DNA of 64,000 nt from JAEMQF01 sp963791595 (GTDB lineage: Bacteria; Pseudomonadota; Gammaproteobacteria; Burkholderiales; Burkholderiaceae_C), in NCBI GenBank assembly GCA_963791595.1, contig CAWBTF010000012.1, forward strand, positions 186,001 to 250,000, written 5' to 3'. The translations under genes and the position numbers were made by a program. The notes beneath the pieces are model-generated. The model had not been told where the DNA came from, ran no database searches, and saw only the letters and a list, made by a program, of their open reading frames with translations. Positions 8,338 through 16,640 of the stretch are shown here, in pieces (position 1 is the stretch's first letter; each line of letters starts with the position of its first letter).

Positions 8338-9693
8338 TCAAAGCGCGGATTTGACCAGAAGCGCGCCACTGGTGCGGTTGCTTGCCGGGTCGACGACGAT
8401 CAGCGAGCCTCGCACACGGTTGTCTTCATAGGGCCGGATCGGCAGAGCCTGCTGCGTTTCGACGATCACATGGCCGATCTCGTTGACCGCCAGCCGGTCC
8501 GCGGCATGCGCCTCGAGCGAGTGGATGTCGAGCACGCTTTCGATCGCCGCGATGCGCGCCTGAACCCAACGATTGCCGTGGCGCACCCAGTACTTTCGGC
8601 CGACCACTGCCGGCTCGACGTCCAACCAGGCGAGCGTCGCCGCGAATCGAGTCGACTCGCGAGCGCCGCCCGGCGTTGCGATCCAGTCGCCGCGCGAAAC
8701 GTCGAGTTGTCGGTCGAGCACGACTCCGGTCGACTGGCCTGCGCCGGCTTCATCGACTGCCTGCCCGGCCAGCCGCACCTCGGCCACCACGGCCGATGCG
8801 CCGCTCGGCAAGATCTGGACAGTGTCGCCGCGGCGAACCTCGCCACTGGCGATGCGCCCCCACAGCGTGCGCGGCTGGTGGCCCGTGCCCTCGCCTTCGC
8901 GTGCCACGTACTGGACCGGCATCGACAGCTCACCATCGTGCAGCTCCTGTGTCGCAGGCAGGGTCTCGAGCACCTGGAGCAGCGACGGCCCGTCGTACCA
9001 TGCCGCTGCCAACGGCTGCGTGACGTTGTCGCCGCGCAGCGCCGACACCGGCACGACACCGGCGATGTCGATGTTCGCTTGCGCGGCGAATTTGAGCAGG
9101 GCCTCGCGAACCGCGTGGTAGGCGTCGCCGGGGCGATCGACCGCATCGAGCTTGTTCACCGCGAACACGATGTTCGGCACCCGCAGCAGCGCGGCGAGCA
9201 AGGCGTGGCGCCGGGTCTGCAGCAGCAGTCGCACGGGGCTTGCCCTCGTGTCGAGCTTGGTGATGTCCACCAGCACCACGGCGGCGTCGCTGCCGGCGGC
9301 GGCCGTGACCATGTTGCGCGTGTACTGTTCATGGCCGGGCGCGTCGGCGATGATGAACTTTCGTGCCTTGGTCGTGAAGTAGCGGAACGCCACGTCGATC
9401 GTGATGCCTTGCTCGCGTTCGGCTTCCAGACCATCGGTCAACAACGACAGGTCGAACGACGGTGCGCCTTCGAGCCGCAGGGCACCGATGGCCCTCTTCT
9501 CCAGCACATCGATCTGGTCGGCCAGGATCGCGCGGCTGTCGTAGAGCAGCCTGCCGATCAAGGTGCTCTTGCCGTCGTCGACCGAACCTGCCGTGAGAAA
9601 GCGCAGCGCGCGTTTGTGACGCGGCCCTGTGGGCACATGCAGCGCCACATGCCCCGGCGCATGGAGCGCCGCTGAAACGACAGCCGAGTTCAT
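8338..9693 (-). CDS. cysN: Sulfate adenylyltransferase subunit 1 (GTPase)
   Basis: A 451-aa GTPase subunit of ATP sulfurylase, which makes adenylylsulfate (APS) with CysD. EF-Tu-like G motifs are present: GSVDDGKSTLIGRLL (G1, about residues 29-43), DAPGHEQYTRNM (G3) and NKLDAVD (G4). Beta-barrel domains follow. There is no fused CysC kinase, in keeping with an APS-reducing route. ATG 9693 overlaps the cysD stop by one base (TGATG), which indicates coupling. Confidence 0.95.
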   Translation of the reverse strand: MNSAVVSAALHAPGHVALHVPTGPRHKRALRFLTAGSVDDGKSTLIGRLLYDSRAILADQIDVLEKRAIGALRLEGAPSFDLSLLTDGLEAEREQGITIDVAFRYFTTKARKFIIADAPGHEQYTRNMVTAAAGSDAAVVLVDITKLDTRASPVRLLLQTRRHALLAALLRVPNIVFAVNKLDAVDRPGDAYHAVREALLKFAAQANIDIAGVVPVSALRGDNVTQPLAAAWYDGPSLLQVLETLPATQELHDGELSMPVQYVAREGEGTGHQPRTLWGRIASGEVRRGDTVQILPSGASAVVAEVRLAGQAVDEAGAGQSTGVVLDRQLDVSRGDWIATPGGARESTRFAATLAWLDVEPAVVGRKYWVRHGNRWVQARIAAIESVLDIHSLEAHAADRLAVNEIGHVIVETQQALPIRPYEDNRVRGSLIVVDPASNRTSGALLVKSAL

Positions 9694-10655
9694 CAGAAGT
9701 AGCCCTCTTTCTTGCGCCGCTCCATCGAAGCCTCCGAGGTGCGGTCGTCCATGCGCGTAGCGCCGCGCTCGCTGACGGTGACTTGCAGCGTTTCGCCGAC
9801 AACCTCGGCGGCGTTGCCCGCCAGGCTCGCCACCGGGCAAGTGCAGGTCATGTCGCCCACGGTTCGAAAGCGCACCTGTGCGGTTGCTATCGATTCACCG
9901 GGCAAGGCGGGCGTGACGTCGGTGAGCGGCACGAGCAGGCCCTTGCGCTGCATCACCTGTCGCGCGTGGGTGTAATACAGGCTCGGCAACGGAATCGATT
10001 CGCGCGCGATGTAGAGCCACACGTCGAGCTCCGTCCAGTTGCTGATCGGAAACGCGCGCATGTGCTCGCCGGGCTTGATGCGCGTGTTGAACAGCGTCCA
10101 GAGTTCCGGGCGCTGCTCCTTGGGTTGCCACTGCCCGAAGGCGTCTCGATGCGAAAAGATGCGCTCCTTGGCGCGCGCCTTTTCTTCGTCGCGCCGCGCA
10201 CCGCCGATCAGCGCGTCGAAGCGGTGCGCCTCGATCGCTTCCAGCAACGCCACGCTCTGGTGGCCGTTGCGCGACTCTTGCGGGTGCGACAGACGCACCG
10301 TGCCGCGTCGGATCGAGTCTTCCAGATGCCCGACCACCAGCCGTTCGCCCGTCTCGGCGATACGCCGGTCGCGAAACTCGATAACTTCGGGAAAATTGTG
10401 GCCCGTGTCGACGTGAAGCAGCGGGAACGGCAGGCGGCCCTTGAATTCGCCCGCACCGGCGCCCCGACTCTTGAACGCCTTCTCGGCCAGATGCAGCACG
10501 ACGCACGAATCCTTGCCAGCAGAGAACAACAGCGCCGGCCGCTCGAACGCGGCGGCCGTTTCGCGCAGGATGAAGATCGCCTCTTCCTCGAGCCAGTCGA
10601 GATGGCTGTGATCGATCGGCGGCAACAACTGTTCGATTCCTGCCGGTGCGTTCAT
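9693..10655 (-). CDS. cysD: Sulfate adenylyltransferase subunit 2
   Basis: A 320-aa catalytic subunit of ATP sulfurylase. The PP-loop is LLFSAGKDSCVVLHL near residue 43, and LLHVDTGHNFPEVIEFRD follows. The C-terminus carries the RTSEASMERRKKEGYF tail typical of CysD. ATG 10655 overlaps the cysH stop by four bases (ATGA). Together with CysN it forms APS and pyrophosphate from sulfate and ATP. Confidence 0.95.
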   Translation of the reverse strand: MNAPAGIEQLLPPIDHSHLDWLEEEAIFILRETAAAFERPALLFSAGKDSCVVLHLAEKAFKSRGAGAGEFKGRLPFPLLHVDTGHNFPEVIEFRDRRIAETGERLVVGHLEDSIRRGTVRLSHPQESRNGHQSVALLEAIEAHRFDALIGGARRDEEKARAKERIFSHRDAFGQWQPKEQRPELWTLFNTRIKPGEHMRAFPISNWTELDVWLYIARESIPLPSLYYTHARQVMQRKGLLVPLTDVTPALPGESIATAQVRFRTVGDMTCTCPVASLAGNAAEVVGETLQVTVSERGATRMDDRTSEASMERRKKEGYF

Positions 10656-11389
10656 GCCGCAACTCCTTCCGTCCGCGCTTGTGCGACGTGCAAGCCGCAT
10701 TCCTTGGTGGCATCGGCCTCCCACCACCAGCGGCCCGAGCGAAACTCTTCGCCCACCGCGATGGCGCGCGTGCACGGCGCGCAGCCGATGCTGGGCATGA
10801 ACTGGTCGTGCAAAGGGTTGTAGGGAACGTCGTGCGTGGCGATGTAGCGCCACACGTCGGCCCAGCTCCAGTCCGCGAGTGGGTTGATCTTGGTGCGACC
10901 CTGCGCGTGGTCTTCGCGGAAAGGCACGCTGTCGCGCGCGTTCGACTGTTCGCGCCTGAGCCCCGTGATCCACGCGCTGGCGCCGTCGAGCATCCGCGCC
11001 AGCGGTTCGAGCTTGCGCAGTGCGCAGCAGGCCTTGCGCAGCTCGATGCTGCGGTACATCGCGGACTCGCCGTGGCTGCGAACGAAGTGAAGAACAGATT
11101 CGCTCGGAGGCGCGAAGCGCTTCACGTCGACGCAATAGTGCTGCTCGATGCGCGGAATCAACTCCAAGGTCTCACTGTGGAGCTGGCCGGTATCGAGCGT
11201 TGAGATTGAAATGTTCAGGTGGTGGCGCGCGATCATGTCGGTGATCACCATGTCTTCGGCGCCCAGGCTCGTCGCCTGCACGATGCGCGAGCCATGCTCG
11301 AGTGCCGCGACCTGCAGGACCGTGATGGCGTGCGTGAGGCGCTGCGCGTAACCCGCGGTGACACGCGCGTAGAGGCCGATGGCGCTCAT
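10652..11389 (-). CDS. cysH: Assimilatory adenylylsulfate (APS) reductase
   Basis: A 245-aa reductase giving sulfite and AMP. Two cysteine pairs, CC at 121-122 and CAPC at 203-206, ligate a [4Fe-4S] cluster and mark it as the APS-reducing rather than PAPS-reducing type. The catalytic cysteine is C231 in KECGLH. The absence of CysC or a CysC domain in the operon agrees with direct use of APS. It overlaps both neighbours by four bases. Confidence 0.93.
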   Translation of the reverse strand: MSAIGLYARVTAGYAQRLTHAITVLQVAALEHGSRIVQATSLGAEDMVITDMIARHHLNISISTLDTGQLHSETLELIPRIEQHYCVDVKRFAPPSESVLHFVRSHGESAMYRSIELRKACCALRKLEPLARMLDGASAWITGLRREQSNARDSVPFREDHAQGRTKINPLADWSWADVWRYIATHDVPYNPLHDQFMPSIGCAPCTRAIAVGEEFRSGRWWWEADATKECGLHVAQARTEGVAA

Positions 11390-11934
11390 ATCGATGCTCC
11401 CTCATTCACGAATTCGGGCTCGGCTTGCCGCGCCAGCGCGGCGGCGGCGCCGGGTGGTAATCCGAACAGGGGGCGACCTTGCTGCACGTCGCCCTGATAG
11501 TGGCCGCGAAAGAACCCCAGCGCGCGTTCCGCGACTTCAATCGACTGGTCGGCGCGCAGTACGGCTGCGTCGAACCCGGTGCGCTGCAGCAGCGGCAGCA
11601 TGTCCGCGACGACTTCGCCCGTGGCGCGAATCTCGCTCTTGAAGCGATAGCGCGACCTCAGCAACCGCGCCTGGCTGTAGGCACGCCCGTCGGTCCACTT
11701 GGGAAAGTGCAGCGCGATCAGCGCCAAGCGGTCGAGGTCGGCAACGATGTCTTCGACATCCTGGTCGTTGGCGACCGCCACCCCCACCGCCAAGCCCTGC
11801 GGCCAGCGCGCGCGCACGGCGTGCCACTGGGGCAAGTCGAGCAGCAGGTTCGGGCGGGCATTGATGCTGACGGGAGGCCCGTCTTCGCCGTCGAGCGAGT
11901 GCCAGGGGTCGTGGCGAGACTGGATGAACTTCAT
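11386..11934 (-). CDS. DUF934 family protein of the sulfate reduction operon
   Basis: A 182-aa protein of the DUF934 family, routinely found between cysI and cysH in beta- and gammaproteobacteria and often labelled oxidoreductase without proof. Visible features are a WHAVRARWPQGLAVGV block and the conserved FPKWTDGRAYSQARLLR segment near residue 80. There are no cysteines to bind a cluster and no nucleotide motif. ATG 11934 lies 22 nt after the cysI stop; the stop overlaps cysH by four bases. An accessory role in sulfite reduction is inferred from context only. Confidence 0.88.
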   Translation of the reverse strand: MKFIQSRHDPWHSLDGEDGPPVSINARPNLLLDLPQWHAVRARWPQGLAVGVAVANDQDVEDIVADLDRLALIALHFPKWTDGRAYSQARLLRSRYRFKSEIRATGEVVADMLPLLQRTGFDAAVLRADQSIEVAERALGFFRGHYQGDVQQGRPLFGLPPGAAAALARQAEPEFVNEGASI

Positions 11935-11956
11935 GGTGAGGCAAACTCGATTCGGA

Positions 11957-13693
11957 TCAAACGGCGTGCGCGGTCGCCGTGCTGCGGCGCACGGCATTGG
12001 CGGGGTCCTTGAACGGGACGATGCCGATGCGCCGCACCGTGTCGATGAAGCGTTCGCTGCCGCTGCGCTGGAGGCGATAGGTTTCGATCACGGCCTCGAT
12101 CGCATCGGCCACTTCGTCGGCCGCGAACGAGGGGCCGATCACCTTGGCGGCCACCGATGCGCCGCTTTGCGTGGAGCCGTCGGAGCCTCCGAGCAGGACC
12201 TGGTACCACTCCATGCCGTCTTTGTCGACCCCGAGCACGCCGATGTGGCCGCTGTGGTGGTGGCCGCAGGAGTTGATGCAGCCGCTGATGTGCAGGTCGA
12301 TGTCGCCGATGTCGTGAAGCTCGTCGAGGTCGGAGAAGCGCTCCGTGATGTCGGCGGCGATCGGGATCGAGCGCGCGTTGGCCAGCGCGCACAGGTCGCC
12401 GCCGGGGCAGGAGATCATGTCGGTGAGCAAACCGATGTTCGGGGATGCGAAGTTGGCTGCCTTCGCTTCCTGCCACAGTACCGGAAGGTCGGCCTCGCGA
12501 ACCCAGGGCAGCAACAGATTCTGATCGTGCGTGACGCGCAGTTCGGCGTGGCTGAAGCGCTGCGCGATCGCGGCGGCCGCGTCCATCTGATCGGCGCTCA
12601 CGTCGCCGGGCGGTTGACCCGGGCGCTTGATCGACAGCGTGACGGCGCGGTAGCCGGGCAGGCGATGTCCATGCACGTTGCGCGCGAGCCAGCGAACGTA
12701 GGCCGCGGGGGCGACGGCTTTCGGTACGGTCTGCCCAGGTGTCGACACTTCCAACACACCCTGCGGCACGACGAAACTGCGCGCCACCCGGTCAAGTTCG
12801 GCCTGTGGGATGAGATGCGTCGCGCCATCGATGTCATCGGTCAGGATGTGGTCGAACTCGGTGTTCACCGCGTCGAAAAACTTCTGACCCTCGGCCTTCA
12901 CCAAGATCTTGATGCGCGCCTTGTACAGGTTGTCGCGACGCCCGTAGCGGTTGTAGACGCGAACGATCGCCTCGATGTAAACGAGGATCTGCTGCCACGG
13001 CAGGAAATCGCGGATCACGCTGCCGACCACCGGCGTGCGGCCCATGCCTCCGCCGACCAGCACTTTGAACCCGACTTCGCCCGCGTCGTTCTTCCGCAGT
13101 TGCAGGCCGATGTCGTGCCAGGCGATCGCGGCCCGGTCTTCCTTCGCGCCGGTGACCGCGATCTTGAACTTGCGCGGCAGGAATGCGAACTCTGGGTGCA
13201 GCGAGCTCCACTGGCGCAGGATTTCGCAGTACGGGCGTGGGTCCACCGTTTCGTCCGGCGCAATGCCGGCGAGTGCGTCGCTCGTGATGTTGCGAATGCA
13301 GTTGCCGCTGGTCTGGATGCCGTGCATGTCCACCGCGGCAAGCGCGTCCATCACTTCGGCGCTTCGCTCCAGAGGGATCCAGTTGAACTGGACGTTCTGG
13401 CGCGTCGTGAAGTGGCCGAACCCGCCGCGTTCTTGAGACGTACCGATGTCGACATGGTCGAACTTGCGCGCGATCTGAGCGAGCGCGCGAAGTTGCGCCG
13501 AGCTGATCTCCCCGTAGGGAACGGCAACCCGCAACATCGGCGCGTGGCGTTGTACGTACCAGCCGTTTTGCAGGCGCAGCGGGCGAAACTCTTCGTCGCT
13601 GAGGCTGCCGGCGAGGTGGCGTTCGAGCTGGTCTCGGTACTGGGCCGCGCGGCGGCGCACGAACGAACGGTCGAATTCGGTGTATTGGTACAT
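11957..13693 (-). CDS. cysI: Sulfite reductase hemoprotein (siroheme, [4Fe-4S])
   Basis: A 578-aa single-chain sulfite/nitrite reductase family enzyme making sulfide from sulfite. The cluster/siroheme cysteines are C429 and C435 (CPGGDLC) and C472 and C476 (CINSC), the classical C-x5-C and C-x3-C pattern. N-terminal ferredoxin-like half-domains include RQNVQFNWI and GNCIRNIT. ATG 13693 gives MYQYTEFDRSF. There is no cysJ flavoprotein in the window, so electrons probably come from ferredoxin or another donor. The family also contains nitrite reductases, but the cys operon context favours sulfite. Confidence 0.93.
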   Translation of the reverse strand: MYQYTEFDRSFVRRRAAQYRDQLERHLAGSLSDEEFRPLRLQNGWYVQRHAPMLRVAVPYGEISSAQLRALAQIARKFDHVDIGTSQERGGFGHFTTRQNVQFNWIPLERSAEVMDALAAVDMHGIQTSGNCIRNITSDALAGIAPDETVDPRPYCEILRQWSSLHPEFAFLPRKFKIAVTGAKEDRAAIAWHDIGLQLRKNDAGEVGFKVLVGGGMGRTPVVGSVIRDFLPWQQILVYIEAIVRVYNRYGRRDNLYKARIKILVKAEGQKFFDAVNTEFDHILTDDIDGATHLIPQAELDRVARSFVVPQGVLEVSTPGQTVPKAVAPAAYVRWLARNVHGHRLPGYRAVTLSIKRPGQPPGDVSADQMDAAAAIAQRFSHAELRVTHDQNLLLPWVREADLPVLWQEAKAANFASPNIGLLTDMISCPGGDLCALANARSIPIAADITERFSDLDELHDIGDIDLHISGCINSCGHHHSGHIGVLGVDKDGMEWYQVLLGGSDGSTQSGASVAAKVIGPSFAADEVADAIEAVIETYRLQRSGSERFIDTVRRIGIVPFKDPANAVRRSTATAHAV

Positions 13694-13695
13694 GG

Positions 13696-14463
13696 TCAGT
13701 GGATCACTTTCAAACCGGCGGTCACGAGCGAGGCACAGAGCAGACCGCGCACCCAGCGTTCGGGCAGGGCCCGGGTCAACCGGGCGCCGAGCCAGATGCC
13801 GGGGATCGAGCCGAGCAGCAACGCGGCGAGCAGCTCCCACTCGACATGCCCAAGCGTGGCGTAGCCGATGCCGGCCACGAGCGCCAACGGCACGGCGTGT
13901 GCAATGTCGGTGCCGACGACGCGCTGCGCGGCCAAGCGCGGATACAGCAGCATGATGAGCGTCGCGCCGATGGCACCGGCGCCAATCGAGCTGACCGACA
14001 CCAGAACGCCAAGCAGCGCGCCGCTGGCGACCGTCAGCGCCGGCTGGCGCGACGGCGTGATCCAGCGCTCCATTCGCAAGCCGACGGCGTGCCAGGACTT
14101 CTGGTAGGCCACGACCACCGCCGTCAGCAGCAACGCCACACCGAGCGAAAACGTCAGCAGACTCGCGCCACCCTTGATCGCACCTGCGCAGTGCATGATC
14201 GACAACGTTGCCACCGCCGCAGGCAGGCTGCCTGCCATCAACAAGGCGGCGATGCGCCAGCTGACATGGCCGGACTGGTGGTGCGACGCCGAACCTGCCG
14301 TCTTGGTGATCGCCGCGAACCACAAGTCGGTGCCGATCGCCACAGCAGGACTCAGCCTGTAAACGGAAAGCAGCAAAGGCGTCATCAATGAGCCGCCGCC
14401 GACACCGGTCAGACCCACGATGGCGCCGACGCCGAATCCGCTGATGACTGCCGTGAGGTCCAT
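13696..14463 (-). CDS. TauE/SafE family membrane protein, first gene of the cys operon
   Basis: A 255-aa protein with about eight membrane spans and the family repeat motif GLTGVGGGSLMTPLL near the N-terminus, echoed by SSIGAGAIGATLIMLLYP in the second half. It ends two bases before the cysI ATG, so it heads the sulfate reduction operon and probably exports or imports a sulfur oxyanion; sulfite efflux is a plausible role given CysI next door. The upstream region (14464-14597) is AT-rich on the minus strand, which would suit a LysR/CysB-type promoter, but I cannot define a site. Confidence 0.88.
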   Translation of the reverse strand: MDLTAVISGFGVGAIVGLTGVGGGSLMTPLLLSVYRLSPAVAIGTDLWFAAITKTAGSASHHQSGHVSWRIAALLMAGSLPAAVATLSIMHCAGAIKGGASLLTFSLGVALLLTAVVVAYQKSWHAVGLRMERWITPSRQPALTVASGALLGVLVSVSSIGAGAIGATLIMLLYPRLAAQRVVGTDIAHAVPLALVAGIGYATLGHVEWELLAALLLGSIPGIWLGARLTRALPERWVRGLLCASLVTAGLKVIH

Positions 14464-14597
14464 TCGAAAGCTGGGGTAGCCGGAAAGCAGACACGCCGCC
14501 GCAGGCCAGCAAAGTTGGGATCAGCGAACTCTATTGACGAGCCTTATGGTTTCCAACGACATTCTTCTTCTCTGTTCATTCGTTCCTAGAATATGAG

Positions 14598-15605
14598 ATG
14601 GCTGCCGACACTCTAGAATTTCTCATGACAGGAGTTGTCGGTGATGGCCGCGTTGGGGCTCCATGGACCGGCCGGGCGCTGGGACTGCGCACGCGCTGGG
14701 GTGCGTGCTTGGTGGTCGCGGGCCTGCTGGTCGGCTGCGAAAGCCCTCCCAAGGCTCCGGAGCTGCCCGCAGCTCCCGTCGAAACCGTGCTCAAACCACC
14801 GGCAGTGGAGCCGATCAAGCCCCCTCCCCGGCCACCCAAGATCGGCTTGGCGCTGGGCGGCGGCGCGGCACGGGGCTTCGCGCACATCGGCGTGATCCAG
14901 GTGCTCGAAGAGAACGGAATCAAGCCCGATCTGATCGTCGGCACCTCGGCCGGCAGTCTGGTTGCCGCGCTCTACGCGGCCGGCAAGAACGGTACGGAGC
15001 TCGGCACCCTGGCCGACAAAATGGACGAATCGACCCTGACCGACTGGTCCTACCCCGGCCGCGGGGTGATCCGCGGCGCGGCGCTGGCCAAGTTCGTGCG
15101 CGACCATACCGCCAGCCGAACCATCGAACAGATGGGCATTCCGCTGGGAATCGTCGCGACCGATCTGGACAGCGGCCAGGCGATCCTGTTCGAAGTGGGC
15201 GACGCGGGGACCGCCGTGCGTGCGTCGAGCGCGGTTCCGGCCGTATTTCAGCCTGTCAGCATCGGCGGGCGCGAGTACGTCGACGGCGGACTCGTCGCTC
15301 CGGTGCCGGTACGCTTCGCGCGGCAGATGGGCGCCGAGGTCGTGATCGCAGTCGACATTTCATCCGCGCCGGAGGGCAACGCCACCGGCGACGCGATGCG
15401 GATGCTGCTTCAAACGTTTGCCATCATGGGCCGCAGCATCAACAACTTCGAACTGCGCGACGCCGACATCGTGGTTCGCCCGCATCTTCCCGGCGTCTCG
15501 AGCGCGGACTTCTCGTCGCGCAAACGCTCCATCCAGGCGGGCAGAGACGCCGCTCGGGCCCAGCTTGCCGAACTCGCGGCACGCATCGCCGCGAAGACTC
15601 GCTGA
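14598..15605 (+). CDS. Patatin-like phospholipase lipoprotein (RssA-like)
   Basis: Patatin-type serine hydrolase acting on lipids, probably anchored as a lipoprotein. A lipobox LLVGC follows a hydrophobic stretch, then a proline-rich linker. The catalytic core shows GGGAARGFAHIGV (oxyanion hole), GTSAG (nucleophile serine) and DGG (catalytic aspartate). The start is uncertain. ATG 14598 and ATG 14625 are in frame, but both put about 35-45 residues before the lipobox. The best Shine-Dalgarno (ACAGGAG at 14628-14634) precedes a start in another frame. TAGAAT hexamers at 14587-14592 and 14614-14619 add to the doubt. Confidence 0.88.
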   Translation: MAADTLEFLMTGVVGDGRVGAPWTGRALGLRTRWGACLVVAGLLVGCESPPKAPELPAAPVETVLKPPAVEPIKPPPRPPKIGLALGGGAARGFAHIGVIQVLEENGIKPDLIVGTSAGSLVAALYAAGKNGTELGTLADKMDESTLTDWSYPGRGVIRGAALAKFVRDHTASRTIEQMGIPLGIVATDLDSGQAILFEVGDAGTAVRASSAVPAVFQPVSIGGREYVDGGLVAPVPVRFARQMGAEVVIAVDISSAPEGNATGDAMRMLLQTFAIMGRSINNFELRDADIVVRPHLPGVSSADFSSRKRSIQAGRDAARAQLAELAARIAAKTR

Positions 15606-15629
15606 GAATTCGCTCCAATTGCGGCCCAG

Positions 15630-15661
15630 AAAATAAAACGGCCCGGTGAGACACCGAGCCG
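15630..15661 (-). terminator. Rho-independent terminator of phaP
   Basis: On the minus strand, CGGCTCGGTG and CACCGGGCCG (15661-15652 and 15648-15639) form a ten-pair stem with one G-U pair and a 3-nt loop, followed by TTTTATTTTC. This is a strong intrinsic terminator about 155 nt past the phaP stop. The region between (15662-15814) holds two further small hairpins (GGTACC...GGTACC and CCGCAGG...CCTGCGG) and no gene. Confidence 0.8.
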
Positions 15662-15814
15662 AAAGGTACCTTGAGGGTACCGAGGAGACAACCTTTCAGG
15701 GAACCGCAGGACTGGCCTGCGGTAGCTGTCAGATTGGAGAGCGCGACAAAAGTTCAAGCCCCGTTCGACAATTCAGCCGGCCGGGCGCAATCCGCGCCCA
15801 GACCAAGGATGAAT

Positions 15815-16369
15815 TCAAGCGCCGCGCTTGACTTTACCCGCCGATTGCGCGGCCTTGGTGGCCGTCGCGGTGATCGCGTGGAAGTTGGCCTCAGCGACTT
15901 CGGTCGCTTGCTTGGTCGCCTTCTGAACGCCGTCAAAAGCGTTGTTCGCTGCGGCCACGGCCGAGCGCACGAAAGCGACGACGTTTTCGCTGCCCGCCGG
16001 TGCGTTCTTCGCGGCCGTGTCGATCAGGTTGACGAACTTCTTTTGCGCGTCGGCAACGCTGGCCTCGGTCACCTTGGTGACGTCGGCATTTGTCGCGGTA
16101 GCGATCTCGTAGATGTGCCGGCTGTAGGCCGACGCCTTTTCAGCGGCGGGCTGGAGCAGGCTGGCCTGAAGCGCCATCAGCTCTTGCGCGTCCTTCACCG
16201 ACAGTGCGGCCTTCGCGGTGTCGGCGGCTTCGGTCAGCGCGGTTTTTGCGACCTGGAGGTTCAGTTCGACGAGTTTCTCAACGCCTTCGAACGCCTTGTT
16301 CGTCAGGCCGAAGAGAATTTCGATGTTGGCTTTTTGGGACGCGATGGCTTGTTCAGCGGTCATGATCAT
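15815..16369 (-). CDS. phaP: Phasin, polyhydroxyalkanoate granule-associated protein
   Basis: A 184-aa phasin of the PhaP1/TIGR01841 type that coats PHA granules and controls their size. It is mostly alpha-helical, alanine-rich and lysine-rich, without cysteine. The N-terminal block AEQAIASQKANIEILFGLTNKAFEG and the central VEKLVELNLQVAKT segment are typical of Burkholderiales phasins. ATG 16369 is chosen because AGGAG lies 6 nt upstream; a second ATG is two codons later. It is monocistronic, with its own promoter, a candidate PhaR site and a terminator. Confidence 0.93.
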   Translation of the reverse strand: MIMTAEQAIASQKANIEILFGLTNKAFEGVEKLVELNLQVAKTALTEAADTAKAALSVKDAQELMALQASLLQPAAEKASAYSRHIYEIATATNADVTKVTEASVADAQKKFVNLIDTAAKNAPAGSENVVAFVRSAVAAANNAFDGVQKATKQATEVAEANFHAITATATKAAQSAGKVKRGA

Positions 16370-16445
16370 GAGTGGCTCCTGGCAGGTGGATGAATCTGGA
16401 CTTGCTGCGATCGGCCGACAAATGGTGCGGCGCAGCATGACCTGA

Positions 16446-16473
16446 AGTATAGAGGCACCGAGCGGAAGATCAA
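16446..16473 (-). promoter_or_regulatory. Sigma-70 promoter of phaP
   Basis: On the minus strand TTGATC (16473-16468) and TATACT (16451-16446) are separated by 16 bp. Transcription would start near 16439, leaving a 70-nt leader before the phaP ATG. Confidence 0.65.
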
Positions 16474-16481
16474 GCGCTTTT

Positions 16482-16496
16482 TGCTGCAACGCAGCA
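16482..16496 (-). promoter_or_regulatory. Candidate PhaR operator upstream of phaP
   Basis: TGCTGC-AAC-GCAGCA is a perfect 15-bp palindrome that contains CTGC-N3-GCAG, the form described for PhaR, the PHA-responsive repressor of phasin genes. It lies 8 bp upstream of the -35. Repressor binding here and release on PHA granules is inferred from the family; no phaR gene is in the window. Confidence 0.6.
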
Positions 16497-16640
16497 GATT
16501 TGACTCAAGCCACTAAATTTCATCGCGCCCATGGCCTGTGCCATCGCTCTTGAGAGGTCAGCGGACGGGCAGTGGAACAATCGCCGCTTCGCCCCTGTGG
16601 CTGGACCCGCCCAACCCCGCCCTTCGCCCAAGGACCGTTT

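Noticed and set aside
11699..13864. 721-codon plus-strand open frame
   Set aside because: Complementary to the well-supported cysI; no motif or Shine-Dalgarno.
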